From Acidobacteriota bacterium (GTDB lineage: Bacteria; Acidobacteriota; Terriglobia; UBA7540), in the NCBI GenBank assembly GCA_021780055.1, contig JAJXZM010000177.1, positions 1 to 12,908 of the forward strand: a DNA stretch of 12,908 bases. The letters run 5' to 3'. A program made the position numbers and the translations under genes. Below are positions 1 to 7,061 of the stretch, piece after piece. A model generated the notes under the pieces. The model was given only the letters and a program-made list of their open reading frames with translations. It made no database searches and was not told the DNA's origin. Every line of letters starts with the position of its first letter. Within the stretch, counting starts at the first letter, position 1.

Positions 1-381
1 GTGAAAAGAAATGTCGCGAGAAGGAAAAAGCTCAGAGAGCTTGAGAGCGGTTTTGACACCGAAGCCTTTGAATTGCCGTTCCCTGCTGCTGGATTGTAGT
101 GGTCCGTATCAATCCTGCAAAGGCCGCATCCCCTGAACCGCCGCATGTGGGTATTCTAGCATCGCCGCAGGCATGGGAGGTGCGGCGATCACCCTGTTTG
201 CGATGCACTCGGCTGCAACAGGCCCGCAGGCCAAAGGTTGTGGCGGCTACGGACGGCGCGCCTCCGCGTCCGTGGGCTTTTCCGTGCATGGAAAGGCCAG
301 GGTCAACCGGCGTGGTGACGGCACTGAACGTTGTTGGAATTACCCCCGATATGCTACGTTCAATTGCTGGGGATGGTCTAA
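1..381. other. Gene-poor leader region with several hairpins
   Basis: I see no convincing gene here. A frame open from the window edge to a TAG at 97-99 encodes 32 residues, basic at first, and could be the tail of an upstream gene, but it is too short to claim. Longer open frames on both strands look like GC-rich noise with no protein-like character. The stretch does hold consecutive inverted repeats: CAAC+GGCC at 216-224 against GGCC+GTTG at 229-240, ACGGACG/CGTCCGT at 249-255 and 267-273, a 9-bp stem with one G-T pair at 275-283 and 290-298, and TGAACGT/ACGTTCA at 325-331 and 356-362. The last pair ends just before the presumed ribosome-binding site of the next gene. Confidence 0.4.
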
Positions 382-1491
382 TTGCGGGCGCGATTCATCA
401 GGTTTGTCGTCGTCATCCAACTCATTCTGTTTGCCGCGCACGGGTTCGTCTATGAGACCTGGATCGTCTTCCAAAAGCATCCCGATCCTTCCGGCATTAC
501 ATGGCTGAAAGTTGCCATGGCGCTCCTGTCGGTTACGTTTGTTCCCGCTTCTCTGCTCGGCTTTCGTTATTCCAACTTCTGGACAAAGTTGTTCTATAAG
601 TTTTCCGTCGTCTGGCTGGGAATGCTGAATTTCCTGGTGCCGGCGGCCGCTCTCTGCTGGATTGTCTACCTGGGCGAGTGGGTGTTCAGGTTTCCCGCCG
701 GCCAGCCCGCACTCCCGGAAAGCGCCTACGGCCTGGCCACATTCACCGGCTTTTGCGGCATCATCAATGCCCGCCGGGTTCGTTTAAAACGAATCAAGGT
801 AAAGCTGCCGAACCTTCCGCCGTCCTGGCGTGGCCGCACGGCCGCCCTGGTCTCTGACCTGCATCTTGGCCACGTCAACGGACGCAGGTTCATCCGGAAG
901 ATTGTCACCCGGCTTCGCAGCCTTGGCCCCGACGTGGTTTTCATCGCCGGAGACCTCTTCGACGGCGCGCGGGTAAGCGCCATCAAACTGGCGGAAGAAT
1001 TGAAAAAAATAGCTCCCGGGCAAGGCGCCTATTTCGTCACCGGGAATCACGAGGAGTTCTCCGACCCCGCCAGGTATCTCGACGCCGTCGGCAATGCCGG
1101 TGTTCGCGTCCTGAACAACGAGCGGATCACCCTTGACGGTCTCGACATCATTGGCGTGCATTACGGGGATTCCGTTCGACCCGAACGCCTCCGCTCCATC
1201 CTGCAAAGCGCCGGGTTGGATCGCAGCCGCGCCAGCATCCTGGTCATCCATGCCCCTCACCAGCTTGAAGTTGCGGAAGAGCAGGGCGTATCGCTGCAGC
1301 TTTCCGGCCACACTCACGCCGGCCAGATTTATCCGTTCATTTGGATCATAAGGCGAGTGTTCCGCCAATATGCCTACGGCCTCAACCGGTTCGGGAAAAT
1401 GATGGTTTACACATCAAGCGGCTGCGGGACGTGGGGCCCGCCGATGCGCGTGGGCACACGGCCTGAAATCGTCCTGATCGAATTCGAATAA
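382..1491 (+). CDS. Membrane-anchored metallophosphoesterase
   Basis: Predicted calcineurin-like metallophosphoesterase of 369 residues. The N-terminal 130 residues contain about four hydrophobic segments (roughly 4-22, 42-60, 72-97, 114-130), so the enzyme is probably held in the cytoplasmic membrane. The catalytic domain shows all the metal-ligand motifs in order: SDLHLG (D159, H161), GDLFD (D191, D194), GNHE (N222, H223), an isolated His in VIHAPH (H290) and GHTHAGQ (H310, H312). The arrangement resembles the YkuE/YaeI-like branch; some relatives act on phospholipid or lipid A precursors, but the substrate here cannot be read from sequence. The best start is a TTG at 382, with a GGGGATGG purine run 6 bases upstream; no in-frame ATG covers the first membrane segment. 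It appears to be a single-gene unit. The family call is firm and the start is less so. Confidence 0.9.
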   Translation: MRARFIRFVVVIQLILFAAHGFVYETWIVFQKHPDPSGITWLKVAMALLSVTFVPASLLGFRYSNFWTKLFYKFSVVWLGMLNFLVPAAALCWIVYLGEWVFRFPAGQPALPESAYGLATFTGFCGIINARRVRLKRIKVKLPNLPPSWRGRTAALVSDLHLGHVNGRRFIRKIVTRLRSLGPDVVFIAGDLFDGARVSAIKLAEELKKIAPGQGAYFVTGNHEEFSDPARYLDAVGNAGVRVLNNERITLDGLDIIGVHYGDSVRPERLRSILQSAGLDRSRASILVIHAPHQLEVAEEQGVSLQLSGHTHAGQIYPFIWIIRRVFRQYAYGLNRFGKMMVYTSSGCGTWGPPMRVGTRPEIVLIEFE

Positions 1492-1623
1492 TGCGCGACC
1501 GCGTGCGTCTGAAGGTGGAGCTCACCTGCCGCACTACGCCCTATGCGCGAGGTTCCATTCGAACCGCGTCGCCCGAACACAGCGCAGGTCCAACGATGTA
1601 TGTGACACCGCCGTGGTTACCGC

Positions 1624-1827
1624 CTATTGCTCCATCCGTTTGCCAAAGCTTTGCGTGAGGTAAACCGGGAGTCTGTCAAGTTCGCGGTCGAGCATGCCCT
1701 TCAGCAATTCATCCCTGACATCAAAGAAGATTTTTGCCGCGCCCTTCGACGACACTTTGTTCTTCCCGGATACAATCCCACTGGCAAGGATTGCGGAAAT
1801 CACGTCCAGCACATGTTTCTCTTCCAT
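1624..1827 (-). CDS. Small hypothetical protein (67 aa)
   Basis: Small open frame on the minus strand encoding 67 residues, beginning MEEKHVLDVI and ending in a charged tail. I do not recognise the family. Two things support it as real: a GGAAGG Shine-Dalgarno sequence 6 bases before the ATG at 1827, and a protein-like composition, with an amphipathic N-terminal helix (VLDVISAILASGIV), then a basic stretch (SGKNKVSSKGAAK), then a second helix rich in D, E, L and R. No signal peptide, cysteine pairs or membrane segment. The frame stays open 28 codons upstream of this ATG, but that part is Arg-rich and lacks a ribosome-binding site, so the internal ATG is preferred. It runs opposite to both neighbours and is probably monocistronic. 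Function unknown; a small regulator or a partner protein is possible. Confidence 0.55.
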   Translation of the reverse strand: MEEKHVLDVISAILASGIVSGKNKVSSKGAAKIFFDVRDELLKGMLDRELDRLPVYLTQSFGKRMEQ

Positions 1828-2176
1828 GCGTACCTTCCGGCTATGATTTTGGCGCCTGTTCCTGGTTCTGCCGCTGCGGGATCCGGAGTTGTCCCGACAC
1901 TCTCCCGGCACATCGAAACCCCGCGTGGCGCATTCCCCGGCTGATCAGATTGTGCGATTCGTGGTGTAGAATACCACCAAGTTCTGGAAAACGCATCGGC
2001 GCAGGGTGGTTAATAAACAGTTCATCACTGCCGGATGGCGATGGCCGCAAGACCGCGCCCTCCCAGGGCCGGTTGATGCGGACAGCGACCACCCACAGCC
2101 CACCGTGCATACTTTTGCCCGAACTCCGCATCTGAGTGAAAATAGGAAAAGGGGTTCACTTAAAATTGGGGGTTGA
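1828..2176. other. Intergenic region between divergent genes
   Basis: Should hold the promoters of the divergent small gene (minus) and of the exported protein that follows (plus). I found no clear -35/-10 pair. Two weak inverted repeats are visible: GTGGT/ACCAC at 1961-1965 and 1973-1977 with a 7-base loop, and AGTGAA/TTCACT at 2135-2140 and 2155-2160, which brackets a purine-rich stretch 17 bases before the next start codon. The open frames here in both directions look like noise. Confidence 0.3.
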
Positions 2177-3328
2177 ATGTTTTCAAGTGTAATAACCTTT
2201 GGGCGGAATCGCCGCCCGCGGCGCGGGTGGAACCTGATCGGCGGGATCGGAATCCTAATCTGGTTGGGCGCGGCCTTTCCGGTCTGCGGACATGCATCCT
2301 CGGCCCTAGCCGCGCAGCCTGCACCGGTTGCGGGCGCACAAGCCGCCTCGCCTGCCGCACCACAAACAGCAGAGGCAGCAGTCGGCCAGACCTCAGACCA
2401 GCTAGCGGCAGCCAGCATCAGCGGCACGGTTATCGGGCCGGACGGAAGCCCTGTCATCGAAGCCCTGGTCACCCTGGTGCGCAATGGCAAAACTGTGCAG
2501 CAGGTGTGGACAGCAGACAACGGCCAGTTCTCTTTTCCGGGCATTGCTCCTGAGATTTATCAGATCACCATTGCCGCACCGGGTTTTGAATCCCAGTCCA
2601 TCACCGCCGTAGTTCATCCGGGCGACACCTACGCAGCGCCGCGGGTCACGCTGGCACTGGCCCCGCTTGTGACCACCGTAAAGGTAACTCCGCCGCAGGC
2701 CGAAGTGGCCCAGTATCAGCTGGAGCATGAAGAAAAACAGCTTGTGCTCGGATTCATTCCCAATTACATGGTCAGCTATTACCCTCACACCGCACCGCTC
2801 ACTGCCCGGCAAAAATTCCAGCTCACCTTTAAGACAATTTTCAACCCATTCACTCTTGGATTGACGACGGGGTTTGTAGGAGGCGAGCAGGCTACCGGCA
2901 TGTACAGCGGATACGGGAATGAGGAAAAGAGCTTTGCCAAGCGATTCGGCGCCGCCTATGCAACTCTTGGCGTGGGCGCCTTTGTGGGAGACGCGCTGCT
3001 GCCTTCGCTGCTCCACCAGGACCCGCGTTTTTACTACAAGGGAACCGGCAGCGTCCCGTCGCGCCTGTTCTACGCCATCACTCGCTCGGTGATCTGCAAG
3101 GGCGACAATGGACACTGGGAGCCGGACGTTTCGGCCGTTATGGGGCACTTTGCCGCAGGCGCCGCCGCCAACCTCTACCTCCCGCAGCAAAACCGCAAAG
3201 CATGGGGAACGACGCTTGAGAACGGCCTGATCGGAATCGGGTTCGATGCCATTGCCAACATCCTTCAGGAATTTGTGTTGCCCAGGTTTACCCCAGCCCT
3301 TTCCCACCGCCAGTTTGGACGGCCCTGA
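2177..3328 (+). CDS. Exported carboxypeptidase-regulatory-like domain protein
   Basis: Protein of 383 residues predicted to be exported. A basic N-terminus precedes a hydrophobic stretch (about 18-36) and an ALAAQ-type cleavage site near residue 46, followed by an Ala/Pro/Gln-rich linker (47-78). Residues 79-160 form a carboxypeptidase-regulatory-like beta-sandwich (SGTVIGPDGSPVIEALVTL, then TADNGQFSFPGI and ITIAAPGFE), a fold common at the N-terminus of acidobacterial outer-membrane proteins. The rest (185-383) has no TonB plug. It carries a Tyr/Phe-rich region, Gly-rich amphipathic segments and an LLHQDPRFYYKGTGS motif around 278-292, which I associate with a family of unknown function common in Acidobacteriota. 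A GGGGG run lies 4 bases before the ATG. A cell-envelope role is inference; the molecular function is unknown. Confidence 0.8.
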   Translation: MFSSVITFGRNRRPRRGWNLIGGIGILIWLGAAFPVCGHASSALAAQPAPVAGAQAASPAAPQTAEAAVGQTSDQLAAASISGTVIGPDGSPVIEALVTLVRNGKTVQQVWTADNGQFSFPGIAPEIYQITIAAPGFESQSITAVVHPGDTYAAPRVTLALAPLVTTVKVTPPQAEVAQYQLEHEEKQLVLGFIPNYMVSYYPHTAPLTARQKFQLTFKTIFNPFTLGLTTGFVGGEQATGMYSGYGNEEKSFAKRFGAAYATLGVGAFVGDALLPSLLHQDPRFYYKGTGSVPSRLFYAITRSVICKGDNGHWEPDVSAVMGHFAAGAAANLYLPQQNRKAWGTTLENGLIGIGFDAIANILQEFVLPRFTPALSHRQFGRP

Positions 3329-3445
3329 GAATACTGAATCTCTGCATCACCCATCTGAGGCAGGAATTTATCTTGACCTCACGTTAACCAGGTGATAACA
3401 AGGGCATGTTATGCAGTCCTCCAGCAAGTATTGGCGGGGCCCGTC

Positions 3446-4084
3446 ATGACCTGCGACAACCTTTCACGCCCGCATCTCGACCGCCATAAGCCGCAACCGT
3501 TTTCGTGGCTCCAGATGTGCCTTATCGTTCTCCTGGCCGTGGTCGTCCTTCTGGTGGCTGCACCGGTTTGCTATGCACAAGGAGCCGGACCTGCCCGAGC
3601 AGTTGCCCCTCAAACATCCGACGCAAACCGCATGGCCGATCTGGCAAAGCAGATGTGGGCTCTCATCAACCGGGACCGTGAGAATCCCGCGAATGCCGCC
3701 GAAACGGGTGGCCGGGCGCGGGCCCTCAGGTGGAACGAGAAACTGGCTGCCGTCGCGCTTGCCCATTCCCGCGACATGCTCCGTCAACACTATTTTGCCC
3801 ATGTTGACCGCGAAGGCAGGTCCCCCACGGACCGTATCAACGCCGCCGGAATCCGCTGGCGCGCTTTGGCGGAAAACATTGCCATCAACAGAACGGTAAC
3901 TGCCGCGGAATATGATCTGATGAACGAGCTCCGGTTCCAGCAAAACCACCGCGGCAACATCCTGAACCCCGAGTACACCGACGTGGGAATCGGGATCGTT
4001 CAGGCCCCGAACGGCGACCTTTACATCACCCAGGATTTCGTTACCTCTACGCCTGATCGCGGTGGCGTTCGCTCCAGCCACTGA
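3446..4084 (+). CDS. Secreted CAP-domain (SCP/PR-1-like) protein
   Basis: Predicted secreted protein of 212 residues with a CAP/SCP domain. The hydrophobic segment 21-40 with VCYA-Q after it is a plausible signal peptide cut near residue 44. The CAP fold follows from about residue 72: ALINRDRENP, ALRWNEKLAAVALAHSRDM (H107), HYFAHVDREGRSP (H115, H119), AENIA (E143), NHRGNILNPEYTDVGIGI (H168), then YITQDFV. These include the His/Glu cavity residues of the family. Bacterial CAP proteins are extracytoplasmic and act in adhesion, envelope upkeep or lipid binding; no specific role is visible here. The frame can be extended to a GTG at 3392, but that lacks a ribosome-binding site, whereas ATG 3446 has GGCGGGG 6 bases upstream and a normal signal-peptide length. 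It lies 117 bases downstream of another exported-protein gene. Confidence 0.87.
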   Translation: MTCDNLSRPHLDRHKPQPFSWLQMCLIVLLAVVVLLVAAPVCYAQGAGPARAVAPQTSDANRMADLAKQMWALINRDRENPANAAETGGRARALRWNEKLAAVALAHSRDMLRQHYFAHVDREGRSPTDRINAAGIRWRALAENIAINRTVTAAEYDLMNELRFQQNHRGNILNPEYTDVGIGIVQAPNGDLYITQDFVTSTPDRGGVRSSH

Positions 4085-4201
4085 CCCGCACGCACGCGCG
4101 AGCAGCAGAGCGCTGTAACCAGGAAGCTCTTCGCCTCGTCTCTTCTATCACCAACTTCGATCCGATCTACAGGCGGGAGGACTCGCCACAAGGAGGAAAT
4201 C

Positions 4202-4597
4202 ATGAAACGAGGGAAGCATTTTTTTACGCTCGCGCTGGCGTTGGGTCTGGGACTGTTCATCGGCAGTGTGGCCATGGCCAAGGGCGGGGCGGCAACCGTC
4301 ACCGGCACCTGGAACCTCACGATGAACGGCCAACGCGGCACTTTTGAGCAAACGCTCAAGCTTGAACAGACGGGCGACACGGTGGCCGGTACGATTACAG
4401 GCCGCATGGGAGAAACTCCCGTTAAGGGCTCCGTGAAAGGCGACGCGCTCACGTTCAGCGTGACTCGCGAGACGCCCCGGGGCACATTCACCATGGACTA
4501 TAAAGCTACGGTCACCGGCGACTCGATGAAGGGCACCGCCGGAAACGACCGCTTCAGCCTGGATTTTACCGGGAAGCGCGCCGCCGGCTCTCAATGA
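4202..4597 (+). CDS. Small secreted beta-strand-rich protein
   Basis: Protein of 131 residues with a clear signal peptide: MKRGKHFF, a hydrophobic core 9-25, and cleavage after SVAMA near residue 26. The mature part is a run of short alternating strands separated by Gly/Asp turns (VTGTWNLTMNG, QTLKLEQTGDTVAGTITG, VKGSVKGDALTFSV, YKATVTGDSMKGTAG, FSLDFTGKR), as in small lipocalin-like beta barrels. No cysteines and no catalytic motif. Translation should be efficient, because a full AAGGAGG lies 5 bases before the ATG. The family is unnamed to me, although similar small proteins are common in acidobacterial genomes. It follows the CAP gene on the same strand after 117 bases; co-transcription is possible but not shown. 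Confidence 0.72.
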   Translation: MKRGKHFFTLALALGLGLFIGSVAMAKGGAATVTGTWNLTMNGQRGTFEQTLKLEQTGDTVAGTITGRMGETPVKGSVKGDALTFSVTRETPRGTFTMDYKATVTGDSMKGTAGNDRFSLDFTGKRAAGSQ

Positions 4598-5032
4598 TGA
4601 AGGCGCGCCTCGAGACTCGGGGCGCCGGCAAACTCCTGGTTCGCGAACGAGCGAAAACCCGCTGAGTTTTAAAGAACGGAAACAGCGCTGCCCGCCGTGC
4701 TCCGCGACTGGCGCGGGCGTTTGCCCTGTTGTGTCCGCGATGTTGCGATTCCTCCATTCTGTCAAGCCATGTCCTTTCGGTAAATCGAAGAACCCCCAAA
4801 TCAGTCTCTGCGTGAGTCTGTACCGCCATTGACAAGTTCTCCCTTAACAATTATTCTCTGGGGGACGTACCGCATTAGTTACGGGACCAGGCACTCGGGA
4901 GATTGAAATATCCGGGGCTATTCCCGTGTACGCAACCCGCCTCCGGCGATGGAGCAGATGATCTCTGCGGCAGGCAAAGGCAACAGGTTGCGGCCACAAG
5001 ACTGAGGCCAGATTGAGTCGTAGAAGACGCCC
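4598..5032. other. Intergenic region upstream of the kinase gene
   Basis: I see no gene here; the minus-strand open frames have the Arg/Ala/Ser-rich composition of GC-rich noise. The one clear element is a promoter at 4829-4857, annotated separately, implying an untranslated leader of about 170 bases before the kinase start. I found no T-tailed terminator for the upstream gene. Confidence 0.4.
4829..4857 (+). promoter_or_regulatory. Sigma70-type promoter for the kinase gene
   Basis: TTGACA at 4829-4834 matches the consensus -35 hexamer exactly. TATTCT at 4852-4857 matches four of six -10 positions, and the spacer is 17 bases. Transcription would begin near 4864, giving a long leader before the kinase start codon at 5033. 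It lies in an AT-richer pocket of otherwise GC-rich sequence. Confidence 0.5.
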
Positions 5033-6268
5033 GTGATGCAATCGAGGAAGAGCGCGCAGGCATCGCTATCACCCGGTACGATTGTCGGCCATTATGTGGT
5101 CCAGCAGCAGATCGGAGCGGGCAGCGGCGGCGTTGTTTACCGGGCCTTCGATCACAGGCTGCAGCGGGCCGTGGCGCTGAAGATACTCGACCCATCCATC
5201 CTGGGAGAAGAAACAGCCTGGGCGCTCGCCATCAGCGAAGCGCGCGCCGCCGGTTCCCTGGCCCACCCCAACATCTGCACGGTTTTTGACGTGCTGGAGG
5301 AAGACGACCGCGTCTGCATCGCCATGGAACTGGTGGAAGGACGCTCGCTCCACTCGGCGATTCCGGGCCATGGATTGCCCTGCGAGGCAGCGCTGCGCTA
5401 CGGCGCGCAAATTGCCTCTGCGCTTGCGCACGCGCACGACAAGGGAGTTTGCCATGGGGACGTCTCGGCCCGGAACGTGATGCTCACCCTGGATGACCGA
5501 GTCAAGGTGTTGGACTTTGGCCTGGCGCGGCTCCTTTCGAAAAGCAACTCGCCCGCTGAGCCCGCTGAGGGCGCCCGGCGGGACCTTCAGCAGCTTGGCA
5601 TCCTGCTGTGCCAGATGGCGACTGGCGTGTTTCCGACCCAGGCGCTCGATGTGCTGGTCGGAACCGCGCCGCCCTCGGCAATCCTGGAATCTTCTGCCGT
5701 CGGGGCGCTGCCGAAAGGCCTGCGGTCCGTCATCGCCCGCTGTCTGGAGACGGATCCGGCACGCGCTTACCAGCGCGCGCAGCAAACTGCCGCCGACCTG
5801 GAAGACGAACTCCAGCTTGCCGGTAAGCGCCCGGTCGGCCATTCACGCATTCTAACTTGGCCGAGAGCGGCGCTGGGTGCGGCGGCGCTGTTGCTCGCGG
5901 CCCTGCTGGGCTTCATTCCGCATTGGGTTCGGAACTCCCACACGATCAGCGCCACACCCACTGCGGCCAACGCTTCCGAGAACGTACCTGTCGAAAAGAA
6001 TCCTGCGCCAAAACCGGAATCCGTCGCCAAGCCCGGTGCCATTCAAACGGCGACCCACATTCAGGAGACGACCGCAAAATCGCATCCCGCGCAGCGGCCG
6101 GATGCACCGGCCATACCCAACCCCAAGGTCTGGGTGAATACCAAGACGAACATCTACCACTGCGCCGCTTCCAGGTTTTACGGAAAAACCGAACAAGGCA
6201 AATACATGACGCAAGCGCAAGCCCAGGCTGCAGGCTATCACCCCGCCCAAGGCCGGCCCTGCCCTTAG
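5033..6268 (+). CDS. Transmembrane Ser/Thr kinase-like protein, atypical
   Basis: Hanks-type kinase-like protein of 411 residues: cytoplasmic kinase domain (about 20-262), one membrane helix (about 279-299), a Pro/Ala/Lys linker (300-364) and a small outside domain (365-411). Visible kinase elements are the glycine loop IGAGSGGVV (27-35), VALK (K50), a helix-C Glu (E69), HGDVSARN (141-148, catalytic D143, N148) and DFG (161-163). The catalytic loop lacks the usual Arg after His and the usual Lys two residues after Asp (a Ser is there). Only about 20 residues separate DFG from the helix RRDLQQLGILLCQMATG, so the GTxxYxAPE activation and substrate-binding segment is missing. It could be a weak kinase or a pseudokinase. 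The outside domain (VWVNTKTNIYHC to the final GRPCP) has two Cys and resembles a short acidobacterial domain. GTG 5033 and ATG 5036 are both possible starts. Confidence 0.82.
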   Translation: MMQSRKSAQASLSPGTIVGHYVVQQQIGAGSGGVVYRAFDHRLQRAVALKILDPSILGEETAWALAISEARAAGSLAHPNICTVFDVLEEDDRVCIAMELVEGRSLHSAIPGHGLPCEAALRYGAQIASALAHAHDKGVCHGDVSARNVMLTLDDRVKVLDFGLARLLSKSNSPAEPAEGARRDLQQLGILLCQMATGVFPTQALDVLVGTAPPSAILESSAVGALPKGLRSVIARCLETDPARAYQRAQQTAADLEDELQLAGKRPVGHSRILTWPRAALGAAALLLAALLGFIPHWVRNSHTISATPTAANASENVPVEKNPAPKPESVAKPGAIQTATHIQETTAKSHPAQRPDAPAIPNPKVWVNTKTNIYHCAASRFYGKTEQGKYMTQAQAQAAGYHPAQGRPCP

Positions 6269-6313
6269 CAAAGCCACAGTGTTTCCTTTACGCCGTGAAT
6301 TTATGAAATCCTG

Positions 6314-6348
6314 ACTCGCAAAAACCCATGGCGCGAAATCGCTTTGTA
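6314..6348 (+). repeat. Imperfect direct repeat, copy A
   Basis: This stretch (ACTCGCAAAA, then CCCATGGC and AATCGCT) resembles 7923-7959; by eye about 28 positions match over 36 aligned columns with small gaps. The two copies are in the same orientation and enclose the VapBC pair and the unknown 187-aa gene. It could mark an old insertion boundary or a dispersed intergenic repeat. Evidence is modest. Confidence 0.3.
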
Positions 6349-6382
6349 GCGCAGGCCCTTGCAGCCTGCGGCTCCTGGGTTT
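6322..6382. repeat. Nested palindromic element after the kinase gene
   Basis: An outer inverted repeat AAACCCA (6322-6328) / TGGGTTT (6376-6382) encloses GCGC...GCGC (6331-6334, 6349-6352) and a perfect 7-bp hairpin CGCAGGC (6350-6356) / GCCTGCG (6364-6370). The sequence GCGCAGGCCCTTGC (6349-6362) recurs exactly at 7066-7079. It lies between the convergent kinase and vapC genes and has no T-tract, so it looks more like a REP-like dispersed palindrome than a Rho-independent terminator. Confidence 0.5.
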
Positions 6383-6429
6383 GGCCTTTGGAACAACCAA
6401 AAGCCCGCAGAGGTTCCGCCAATCCGCCT

Positions 6430-6810
6430 CTACCCAATCACGAGATCAAGGCCTGCGGCTTCGGCAAATGCCCGGAAATCCCGGTCGCGGGTAATGAGAG
6501 GTATTCCCCGGTCAATGCAAATCTGGGCGATCAGCGCGTCGCCAAGGCGCGCCTTGCGGCGCCTGTCCAGCACCTTTGCCCGCAACGCTCCTGCACGCTC
6601 CCAGTAGCCAGGCTCGATTTCAATCAGGGGGACTTCGGAGAGGGTCTTTGCTACGGCGGCGGGAAGCTTGGGATCGCTTAAAAGTTCGGTCAGGACAGCC
6701 GGAACCATCAGCACTTGCCGGTCTTCGAGCGCCCTGTCGAGCAACTGGACATCTTTCCCCCGATCGCCTTCGAAAAAGGCAATCCAGGTGCTCGTGTCGG
6801 CCGCGATCAT
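6430..6810 (-). CDS. vapC: VapC-type PIN-domain toxin ribonuclease
   Basis: PIN-domain protein of 126 residues, the usual VapC length. The acidic Mg-binding residues are in order: D5 in MIAADTSTW, E42 in LTELL, D91 in LGDALIA and D109/D111 in TRDRDF. Family members are endoribonucleases that cut tRNA or rRNA when freed from the VapB antitoxin; the target here is unknown. The start codon overlaps the vapB stop by four bases (ATGA), so the pair is translationally coupled and the antitoxin is made first. All catalytic residues are present, so the toxin appears intact. It ends about 160 bases from the convergent kinase gene. Confidence 0.92.
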   Translation of the reverse strand: MIAADTSTWIAFFEGDRGKDVQLLDRALEDRQVLMVPAVLTELLSDPKLPAAVAKTLSEVPLIEIEPGYWERAGALRAKVLDRRRKARLGDALIAQICIDRGIPLITRDRDFRAFAEAAGLDLVIG

Positions 6811-7019
6811 CGGTCGGCCTTCAGCTCGGCCAATGTGCGCGAGAATCGGACTTTGCCCCGCAGCCCGCGCAGGCGAGCGTAAGTCTCCGACGCCGCCACC
6901 AGTTCCAGCCCGGTGCGGACAGTCTGAGTGATTCCGGCGCCGCTGGCCCGTTGCGCCTTCTTCAGCAGCTCCGGCGGCACCTCAACGGTAATTTTGCGAG
7001 CTGTTTCCATACCGTTCAT
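6807..7019 (-). CDS. vapB: VapB-type antitoxin
   Basis: Antitoxin of about 70 residues partnering the PIN toxin. The N-terminal METARKITVEVPPELLKKAQ is a ribbon-helix-helix-like DNA-binding strand and helix, followed by ITQTVRTGLELVAASETY. The C-terminal GLRGKVRFSRTLAELKADR is the likely toxin-wrapping tail. Two ATGs are possible, at 7019 (MNGMETARK) and at 7010 (METARK). Neither has a good ribosome-binding site, and a weak TAAAAT -10-like hexamer overlaps the first, so a leaderless start at 7010 is possible. The frame can be extended to a TTG at 7061, but that would run through the operator palindrome and is rejected. Confidence 0.82.
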   Translation of the reverse strand: MNGMETARKITVEVPPELLKKAQRASGAGITQTVRTGLELVAASETYARLRGLRGKVRFSRTLAELKADR

Positions 7020-7021
7020 TT

Positions 7022-7053
7022 TACCATATTCAATACCAGTCTTGAATATGGTA
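7022..7053. promoter_or_regulatory. vapBC operator palindrome
   Basis: TACCATATTCAA (7022-7033) and TTGAATATGGTA (7042-7053) are a perfect 12+12 bp inverted repeat with an 8-base spacer, directly upstream of vapB. The arm centres are 20 bp apart, about two helical turns, which suits two antitoxin dimers on one DNA face. By analogy with known vapBC operons it is the autorepression site. Confidence 0.75.
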
Positions 7054-7061
7054 GATCCCAA

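Noticed and set aside
1..99. Partial gene entering from the left edge
   Set aside because: Only 32 codons are visible, with no recognisable motif; too short to separate from chance in GC-rich DNA.
1841..2131. Minus-strand 96-residue frame upstream of the exported-protein gene
   Set aside because: No ribosome-binding site and no homology-like pattern; it overlaps the start region of the better supported 67-aa frame.
2402..3307. A 301-residue minus-strand open frame
   Set aside because: Antisense to the exported carboxypeptidase-regulatory-like gene; composition is Arg/Gly-rich noise and no motif is visible.
3392..3445. Upstream GTG start that would lengthen the CAP-domain protein by 18 residues
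   Set aside because: No ribosome-binding site there, and a weak promoter-like TTGACC (3373) with GATAAC (3394-3399) overlaps it; ATG 3446 has a purine-rich site and yields a normal signal peptide.
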